From: Clostridia bacterium
GTDB taxonomy: Bacteria > Bacillota > Clostridia > Christensenellales > Borkfalkiaceae
Assembly (NCBI GenBank): GCA_900770945.1
Contig: CAAGME010000015.1
Location: 1 to 64,000 of the forward strand
Length of the DNA stretch: 64,000 nucleotides
Direction: 5' to 3'
Part shown: in pieces, positions 57,828-64,000 of the stretch
How the letters are laid out: every line of letters starts with the position of its first letter
How positions within the stretch are numbered: the first letter of the stretch is position 1
Translations under genes and position numbers: made by a program
Notes under the pieces: model-generated
The model's database searches: none
Told to the model about the DNA's origin: nothing
The model's input: the letters and a program-made list of their open reading frames with translations, nothing else

Positions 57828-57993
57828 GTAATCGTAACGAGGGCAAAAAGCGATATTTCGTTGCCCGACAAATAGTTAATAACGAGACGGAAAAACCGAG
57901 TGAAAAAAAGCAAACGGCACTCGCAGCGCGCTTAAAACCCGTCCGCTATTATAAAACAACAAAACTTCAAAAAAACTTCAGGAGGTAAATTTG

Positions 57994-60900
57994 ATGAAGT
58001 TGGCAAAACACAAGACATTGCTTCGCGGTCTTGCCGCAACGGCGGCGGCTGTCTTAGCGATGACGGCAACCGGGTACGGCGTGGCAAAATCGCCTCTCGC
58101 CATAGGCTGGATGGACGGTTGGACGGGTACCGACCGCACGCTCTACAAAGAGACGACGCACGAAGTACCCGGGTACACCATTCCCGGTACTTTCGAAGGG
58201 TTCTCTTATCTCAAAGGAAAAAGCTACAAAACGCAACATGACACGGTTACGGCTTATGCGGACGCGCTTAAAAAGCACATCGTAAAACAAGGCGAAGAAG
58301 GATTCGCTCTCTTAAAGAACGACAACGCGGCTCTCCCCTTGAACAAGTCGGCGGCGGGTAACAAAATCGCGCTTTTCGGCTGGAACGCTTACAACATGCC
58401 CACCGCTCACACGGGCGTTGTCTCAACAAACATCATCGGCGATGTTTCGGGTTTTGGCGGAACAACGCATTATAACGCGTACGTAAAACAAATCACTCTT
58501 TACGACGCTTTCAAAGCAATGGACGGCGTCACCGTGAACGACACCGTTCAGTCGGCACACTTCACCGGCAAGATGACGGGTCCGAGAAACACCACCGGCA
58601 GCGGATTCGGCGGAACGCAAACACCCTGGAACGAACTTACCTACACCATTCCGGAAGTTGCGCCCACGGATGAAAACGTCGCGACCTGGAACATCGAAAA
58701 AGACACTACGACGGGCATAGTCGTTCTCGGCAGAGGCGGCGGCGAAGGAAACAACTACAAAGTAGACGCGGCGACAAACGCCGAAGACCCCCTCGCCCTT
58801 TCCGCAGACGAACTCAAAATAGTTAAGCTCGCAAAACAGAAATGCGCCAAAGTAGTGGCTCTAATCGTTTCCGCAAACGCGATGGAACTCGGTCCGATAG
58901 TCGAAAAGGGCGGAGAATACGAAGTGGATTCGATAGGTTTTTGCGGAATACCCAACGATTGGCAGTACGAAGGCATTGCAAACGTTATCGCGGGTAAGGT
59001 GAACGCAACGGGCGGTTTGACCGACACTTACGTTTATGACAACTCGTATAACCCCGCTTCGATAAACATGGGCGAACAGTTCTATTCCGACGTTGACACC
59101 ATAACCTCTTTCACCGACCCGCTCGGCAGAGGCATTAAGACGGCAGGAAGCAGAGGTTACTACGCCGACCACTACATCGTAGAAGCCGAGGGCATTTACG
59201 TAGGGTACAAGTATTACGAAACACGTTATTACGACTCCATAGTCAATCCCGCAGGCACAAAGGCTACCGCTACGATAGGTTCTTCCACAAAGAAAGCCTG
59301 GAATTATTCCGACGAAGTCGTTTATACTTTCGGTCACGGTCTTTCCTATGTCCCCTACACGCAAAAGATAAAGAGCATCGAAGTGGACACTTCGAAAGAA
59401 ACGGGCAAGACGGTTGCCGTAGTGGAAGTTACGAACAACGGCACGGAAGACGGCTACTTCTTGACGCAACTTTACGTAAACAAACCGTATACTCAATACG
59501 ATATAGACAACAAAGTCGAAAAATCGGCGATAGACTTCCTTAACTCCGCAAAGGTGGAAGTAAAAGCCGGCGAAACGAAAGCGGTTGTAATCACCCTCCC
59601 GACAAGATATCTTGCCAGCTGGGATTCAACGGCGTTAAACGGTAAAGGCGCGTATATTCTCGACGCGGGCGACTACTACTTCACGGCGGCTGCGGGCGCG
59701 CACGAAGCCGTAAACAACGTTCTCGCGGCGCAAGGTCACAAGACGGACGAAACGACTGAAATTTCCGCTTGCGCTACCTGGAAACTCGATAGCTTAGACA
59801 ACAAGTCTTTCGGAAAATCGAACGGCGTGGAAGTCAAGAATCAAATGCAGAACGCCGACATCAATTACTATCTCGGCAAAGACGCGGTAACGTACCTCTC
59901 AAGAAGCAATTGGGAAGGCACTTTCCCCAAAAACTACACAAGCTACACAAACAAGAGCGGCATAACGAGCGAAGCGCAATTCACCATTAAAGGTTCTGCG
60001 AAAGAAACCGAATGGCTCACGGAACTCATAAGCGCGCAGTACAAAATCACCCCGTCCGCCGACGAATCGAAATGGGCTAACCTTAAAGGCGTTATGCCCG
60101 AAGGGCTTAAAGACGGTCAGACAGTCTGGCAGTGGATTTTAGACCTTGCAGTCACCAACCCCACGGCTTTTGCCGACATCAATTCCAAAGAATGGCAAGC
60201 CGTTGCCGCGGCAATTGACTTAGGTCCCGCAGTAGCGAGCGTATTCCAGTCGGGCGGCTCGTCAAGAACGTTCACCTCTATCGGCAACCCCGTAAGCAAA
60301 CAGTCCGAAAGCGTTTCGGGCTATCAGCAAACACTCCGCTTCAACGTCGGCGAAGAAGAAAAGACTTTAACGCTCAACGTTGCGTCCAACACGCTGCTCG
60401 GCTCGAGCTTTAACCCTGAACTCGCTTACGAATGGGGTATACTCGAAGGCGAAGGCGGACTTTGGTTACAAAAATTGACGAACGCCCCGGCAATAACGGT
60501 ATGGGGCGCGGGACTCAATCAGCACAGACACGCGTACAACGGTCGTAACTCCGAATACATGTCCGAAGACCCGATGCTTGCAAACCGTATCGGCGAAGCG
60601 CAAATGCGCGGCGCGGTTTCCCGCGGGGCTATCTGCGGACCTAAGCACATGGGCTTCAACGACCAGGAAAGAGGTCGTCAAGGCGTGGCTTGCTATATGA
60701 CGGAACAGAAGGTACGCGAAACGGATACCCGTTGCTTCGAAGGAGCAATGAGACAAGAAGAAGGTAACGGCACCGGCGTTATGATGTCCTTCGCCCGTAT
60801 CGGCGCGACGAACACCACCAACAGCATCGGCTACATGAAGAACATAATCCGTAAGGAATGGGGCTTCACCGGCATAATCACCACCGACATGGGTATGGGC

Positions 60901-61338
60901 AGCGGCTATCACGAAGTCGGCGCGCTCACGATGGCTACGGTAAACGAATATGCGGGATTTGGCAGCGGTACGGAATACGCCATGGGCGACAACGTAAGCG
61001 ATGACGCGACTTTCGGAGCGAAATTCGCCTACATCACCCTCGGTAACGCCAAAAAAGACCCCGTGTACGCGGCTCAGGCTCGCCAAACTTCTTTGTATTT
61101 GATATTCACAATCGCCCGCAGCGGTTCCGGCATCAACGTAGAACGCGTTGCGAACAACGGACAGGATATAGTCGTTCCGCCTTACACCATCACCCGTCGC
61201 GACCCAGTAGGCACAATTAAAGTTGCTGGTTGGGAAGCAGCCTTCATAAGCGCGGAAGTAGTGTTCGGAGTTCTTACCTTAGCGGCGGCGGCAGCCTACG
61301 TTGCTTCCGTAGTAATGTCCTTAAAGGAGGATAACTAA
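57994..61338 (+). CDS. Membrane-anchored GH3 glycosidase with permuted domain order
   Basis: The protein has 1114 residues. After an N-terminal signal/TM helix comes the GH3 C-terminal sandwich first (GEEGFALLKNDNAALPL, KIALFGWNAYNM, YETRYY, VVYTFGHGLSYVPY). A fibronectin-III-like domain follows (about 460-600), and only then the GH3 barrel (NQHRHAYNGRNSEYMSEDP, CGPKHMGFNDQERGR, GFTGIITTDMGMGSG with the candidate Asp nucleophile). Reversed order is known in a subset of clostridial GH3. A C-terminal TM (about 1085-1108) anchors it. GGAGG lies 8 nt before ATG 57994. It is coupled to the small membrane protein downstream. Confidence 0.9.
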   Translation: MKLAKHKTLLRGLAATAAAVLAMTATGYGVAKSPLAIGWMDGWTGTDRTLYKETTHEVPGYTIPGTFEGFSYLKGKSYKTQHDTVTAYADALKKHIVKQGEEGFALLKNDNAALPLNKSAAGNKIALFGWNAYNMPTAHTGVVSTNIIGDVSGFGGTTHYNAYVKQITLYDAFKAMDGVTVNDTVQSAHFTGKMTGPRNTTGSGFGGTQTPWNELTYTIPEVAPTDENVATWNIEKDTTTGIVVLGRGGGEGNNYKVDAATNAEDPLALSADELKIVKLAKQKCAKVVALIVSANAMELGPIVEKGGEYEVDSIGFCGIPNDWQYEGIANVIAGKVNATGGLTDTYVYDNSYNPASINMGEQFYSDVDTITSFTDPLGRGIKTAGSRGYYADHYIVEAEGIYVGYKYYETRYYDSIVNPAGTKATATIGSSTKKAWNYSDEVVYTFGHGLSYVPYTQKIKSIEVDTSKETGKTVAVVEVTNNGTEDGYFLTQLYVNKPYTQYDIDNKVEKSAIDFLNSAKVEVKAGETKAVVITLPTRYLASWDSTALNGKGAYILDAGDYYFTAAAGAHEAVNNVLAAQGHKTDETTEISACATWKLDSLDNKSFGKSNGVEVKNQMQNADINYYLGKDAVTYLSRSNWEGTFPKNYTSYTNKSGITSEAQFTIKGSAKETEWLTELISAQYKITPSADESKWANLKGVMPEGLKDGQTVWQWILDLAVTNPTAFADINSKEWQAVAAAIDLGPAVASVFQSGGSSRTFTSIGNPVSKQSESVSGYQQTLRFNVGEEEKTLTLNVASNTLLGSSFNPELAYEWGILEGEGGLWLQKLTNAPAITVWGAGLNQHRHAYNGRNSEYMSEDPMLANRIGEAQMRGAVSRGAICGPKHMGFNDQERGRQGVACYMTEQKVRETDTRCFEGAMRQEEGNGTGVMMSFARIGATNTTNSIGYMKNIIRKEWGFTGIITTDMGMGSGYHEVGALTMATVNEYAGFGSGTEYAMGDNVSDDATFGAKFAYITLGNAKKDPVYAAQARQTSLYLIFTIARSGSGINVERVANNGQDIVVPPYTITRRDPVGTIKVAGWEAAFISAEVVFGVLTLAAAAAYVASVVMSLKEDN

Positions 61339-61339
61339 T

Positions 61340-61858
61340 ATGGATTTCATTAAAAAACAAGGCATCGGTACCTGGATAACGTTGGCGACGATAGTCCTTT
61401 CGATAATAGGTCTTATACTTTACGGCGTTGCGCTTAATTCCGGTATGGGACTTACGATTGCAAACGGCAGTCAGCCTTTCTATGACGCCGGTCGCGACGA
61501 GGACTCCGTTATGATAGCGACGGTTACCGCTTTGGGAATAATCGCCCTCGTAGCTTTTATCGCTTCGATTGCTTTAAAGGAAGTAAGCTTTAACGGTACG
61601 GCGGCAAAAGTAACGAGCATAGTTTCCGACGCATTGAGAATAATCGCACCTGCGCTTCTTTTCATCGTCATGCTTACGTTCGTTTACGGTTCTTTCACCG
61701 GTCTCGGCTGGACGTTCTTCTCCAACGAAGAATTGGAAATTTTCCCGAAAGCAATCTCTACCGGCAAAACGGTAATCACGGGAGCGGTTTTCTTCCTCCT
61801 CGCCGCAATAAGCGGCACGGTAGCTTCCTTCTTTGAAATAACCAAGAAGCAAGCGTAA
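61340..61858 (+). CDS. Four-helix membrane protein coupled to the GH3 gene
   Basis: The protein has 172 residues with four hydrophobic segments (about 12-33, 58-80, 95-115, 142-165) and short polar ends; the family is not recognised. AAGGAGG lies inside the end of the GH3 gene and the start is 1 nt after its stop, so the two are translated together. It may form a complex with the C-terminal helix of the glycosidase or help its insertion; that is inference. Confidence 0.75.
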   Translation: MDFIKKQGIGTWITLATIVLSIIGLILYGVALNSGMGLTIANGSQPFYDAGRDEDSVMIATVTALGIIALVAFIASIALKEVSFNGTAAKVTSIVSDALRIIAPALLFIVMLTFVYGSFTGLGWTFFSNEELEIFPKAISTGKTVITGAVFFLLAAISGTVASFFEITKKQA

Positions 61859-61951
61859 AAAAACGTCCCTAATTCAAATTCAACCTCCCGCCTCTTTTGA
61901 GTTCTTCGGCGCGGACAAAACCGTGCCGAAGAAGTGGCGTAGGTACAAAGC

Positions 61952-62000
61952 AAAAGACTGCAAACCGCCCTTAAAAAGGACAGTAGCGCAGTCTTTTTTC
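61952..62000 (+). terminator. Terminator of the GH3 operon
   Basis: AAAAGACTGC / GCAGTCTTTTTT arms with an internal loop region. The plus-strand 3' arm ends in six T. Confidence 0.75.
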
Positions 62001-62035
62001 GTTGCGGTCGAAAGTGCGCATAAGCCCGGCGCATA

Positions 62036-62073
62036 TAAAAAAAGCAGGCTCTAACAAAGAAAACCTGCTTTAA
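62036..62073 (-). terminator. Terminator of the second GH3 gene
   Basis: AAAGCAGG / CCTGCTTT with a 13-nt loop, followed on the minus strand by a T tract. Convergent with the preceding terminator. Confidence 0.8.
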
Positions 62074-62083
62074 CATAATATTA

Positions 62084-64000
62084 TTACTTAGTCGCACCTT
62101 TTTTTGCGTACTTATCGGGGTTTTTCTTTTCGTCGAGAGTGCGATAGACTATGAAGAAAACTATTGCGATAAACGCTGCCGCAAGCGTCGATTCAAGGAT
62201 TATTTCCCAGACGCGCCACGGAGACATAGCATATTCTACCGTACCGCCCGGCGACACGCCCTGCATTATAAGGCTGTTAGAGTACGCATAAGCCACGCGG
62301 TGAACGGAATCGCGCAAAACATTCTGCATAAGCGGACTTGAATTATCTTTGATAGCGTTATATTCGTACCAAAGCCACAAATTCGTGCCGCCTTTCAACG
62401 CGCTGTCGATATCGTAACTTTTATCAAGACTGTCCGTTAAAAGAACGCCGTCAAAACCCCATTCGCCGTTTAAAACGCCGCGTTGCAGATTGAAGTTCAT
62501 GCAGGCAAAACGCGCGCCTAACGCATTCATGGACGACATCACGCCAAGCGTCGCTTTTATTTTTTTAGTCTGCATTTTGTACTTGCCGTTTTCGTCTTTT
62601 TTGTTGTACTTGATTTCGATTTCGGCATTTTTGACGCACATTTCGAAAGGTTTTAAGTATATTTCGCGGATAGCCTGTTCGGTTGCCCACGTCGCAATAT
62701 TTTTTCTGTTCGTTTCCTGGTCGTTCACGGCAAAATGCTTTATGTACACAACCACGCCTTTATTTGCAGCCGCCGTTACTTCCGCCGTAGCAAGCAAGCC
62801 GGAATGCAGAGGGTCTTCCGAATAATATTCGTAATTTCTGCCGGAAAACGGCGTACGGTGAATATTCATTGCCGGCGCATACCAACCGACCTTTGTGTGA
62901 GCGAGCATTTCCTCGCCTATCGCCTCGCCGACCTTTGCGGCAAGAGCCTTGTTCCACGTCGCGCCGAGAACAGCTTCGCCCGTGTACGCATTGACGGGAG
63001 ATACTTTGGAAAGTCCCTGCGGTCCGTCTACGTCGGTTGTGGCGGGTTTGCCGATTGATTCGACGGCACCGGTACCGTAGGCTGCTTTTCCTATTAAAAG
63101 CCTTAAATCTTTTGCCGTGTAGTCGATCTGGTCAAGCAAATCGTTCCATGCCGGGTCGTCAAAATCGAGACCTCTGTATTCGGACATCACCTTACCGTTT
63201 TTCGCGTCGTTTACGGGCGCGACTGTGCCGAACAAAGCTTCGAGTTCGCTCGTGTAATCAAGCGTGCCGTTTTTACAGTCGTCGTAAACTTTTTTTGCGT
63301 CGGCAGGCATTTCTTTCGTCGTTTCGGCAGAGCCCTTTTTGAACGTCGGAGAAGAAACGGCTTTTGAAAAATCGCTTCTCGAAAGCATAACGCAATCGGT
63401 TTTTTTCATGTATTCGGTCACTTCGTCAAAGCGGTTTTTTTCATTATCCTCCGCGCCCGAACGCTTACCGGAGGCAGCCGCGCCGTTTTTGACCGCACCG
63501 TCCGTATACGCCTTAGTCGCACCGAGCGTAAAGCTTCTGCTACCCCATTCGTTGTGAGAATCTTTACCGAGGATTATTTCGTATTCGCCTTTTTCGAGAA
63601 CGTATGCGCCGCCTGCCGCATAGTAACCATCGTAATCGTAACAAGCCATATCCTGCTCGTCGATTACTATTTCAAAGTTTTTGGTTTCGCCTTTCTTTAC
63701 TTCGTATTTTTCAAACGCAATCAGGTTTTTCGTCGCGCGTTCGATCTTACTGCCGTCGGCATAGTAGGGCGGGTTAAAATAAATCTGAATGACTTCCTTT
63801 ACGTCATACTTATCGGAAGAATTGCATATGCTCCCTTTAACCGTTATTTTTCCGTTAGAATACGAAACGTCCGTCAATGTCTGCGTAACCTTTTCGTCGT
63901 CGTAATTAAGCCCGTACCCGAACGGATAAGTCACGTGTTCGTCGTAATCGATAAAACCTACATCGGAAGCCGTTTCGAAGTAACGATAGCCGACGTATAT
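62084..64000 (-). CDS. Second GH3 glycosidase, permuted order, 5' end outside the window
   Basis: The frame is open to the window edge: residues before the GTG at 63934 read IYVGYRYFETASDVGF and continue into VTYPFGYGLNY, a GH3 C-terminal-domain ending, so the start lies beyond 64000. A fibronectin-III-like domain follows (VIQIYFNPPYYADG), then the barrel (PAMNIHRTPFSGRNYEYYSEDP, KHFAVNDQETNR, GFDGVLLTDSLDKSYD with the candidate nucleophile Asp) and a C-terminal TM (ILESTLAAAFIAIVFFIVY). It has the same permuted plan as the convergent neighbour, with which it probably shares a polysaccharide-degrading role at the cell surface. Confidence 0.9.
   Translation of the reverse strand: MYVGYRYFETASDVGFIDYDEHVTYPFGYGLNYDDEKVTQTLTDVSYSNGKITVKGSICNSSDKYDVKEVIQIYFNPPYYADGSKIERATKNLIAFEKYEVKKGETKNFEIVIDEQDMACYDYDGYYAAGGAYVLEKGEYEIILGKDSHNEWGSRSFTLGATKAYTDGAVKNGAAASGKRSGAEDNEKNRFDEVTEYMKKTDCVMLSRSDFSKAVSSPTFKKGSAETTKEMPADAKKVYDDCKNGTLDYTSELEALFGTVAPVNDAKNGKVMSEYRGLDFDDPAWNDLLDQIDYTAKDLRLLIGKAAYGTGAVESIGKPATTDVDGPQGLSKVSPVNAYTGEAVLGATWNKALAAKVGEAIGEEMLAHTKVGWYAPAMNIHRTPFSGRNYEYYSEDPLHSGLLATAEVTAAANKGVVVYIKHFAVNDQETNRKNIATWATEQAIREIYLKPFEMCVKNAEIEIKYNKKDENGKYKMQTKKIKATLGVMSSMNALGARFACMNFNLQRGVLNGEWGFDGVLLTDSLDKSYDIDSALKGGTNLWLWYEYNAIKDNSSPLMQNVLRDSVHRVAYAYSNSLIMQGVSPGGTVEYAMSPWRVWEIILESTLAAAFIAIVFFIVYRTLDEKKNPDKYAKKGATK

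Noticed and set aside
57572..57913. 113-codon minus-strand open frame upstream of the GH3 gene
   Set aside because: No ribosome site, A/T-rich composition, and it overlaps the consensus GH3 promoter and leader on the other strand.

Overview
The window looks like the chromosome of an uncultured, low-to-mid GC, meso-DAP Gram-positive bacterium, probably a gut member of the Clostridia. The evidence is a Bacillus/Clostridium-style division and cell-wall cluster, the DNPR motif of meso-DAP-type MurE, a SEDS protein plus class B PBP, strong TTGACA-17/18-TATAAT promoters, strong GGAGG ribosome sites, SipW-type signal peptidases and GEMM-I riboswitches. The taxonomic placement is inference.

Layout. 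0-2.5 kb: a duplicated tRNA-3'-end/terminator block, a hairpin-rich intergenic array, two toxin-antitoxin pairs (RelE/RelB-like, and Doc with a 34-residue upstream partner) and a flavoprotein. 2.6-6.4 kb: a frameshifted ABC exporter divergent from typA. 6.7-18.7 kb (minus): an eight-gene operon with its own promoter. It encodes two tandem giant coiled-coil/multi-TM paralogues, two FtsK/SpoIIIE-type ATPases, a WXG100 protein and small helical proteins. I read it as a divergent type VII secretion-like system, because the usual EsaA/EssA/EssB/EsaB partners are not recognisable. 18.9-32.4 kb (minus): ftsI-murE-mraY-murD-ftsW-murA-ftsQ-ftsA-ftsZ, with ftsZ joined in frame to a 657-residue acidic extension.

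32.6-53.7 kb (minus) is best read as one signalling-to-surface module. A solute-binding protein, a hybrid histidine kinase and an HPt protein form a phosphorelay next to a GGDEF-REC-HD-GYP protein. A GGDEF-EAL protein, a SipW-type peptidase, a duplicated-domain DUF2357-like protein and a membrane-anchored McrB-like AAA+ ATPase follow. Beyond them lie TasA/CalY-like secreted proteins, a second SipW peptidase and a degenerate EAL protein. Two transcription units here begin with c-di-GMP-I riboswitches whose 3' strand overlaps an intrinsic terminator. The cluster therefore appears to make, break and sense c-di-GMP and to control fibre-like surface proteins with it.

53.9-64 kb: six tRNA genes (Pro, Met, Asp, Phe, Thr, Tyr in transcription order), an amino-acid ABC importer, and two convergent membrane-anchored GH3 glycosidases with permuted domain order, the second cut by the window end.

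Caution: three reading frames are broken at A/T homopolymers (near 4196, 7634 and 8950), and the ftsZ fusion could be explained by one missing base in another A run (20493-20499). Either the assembly carries homopolymer errors or these genes are really altered. Interspersed arrays of short hairpins with covarying stems occupy most large intergenic gaps.
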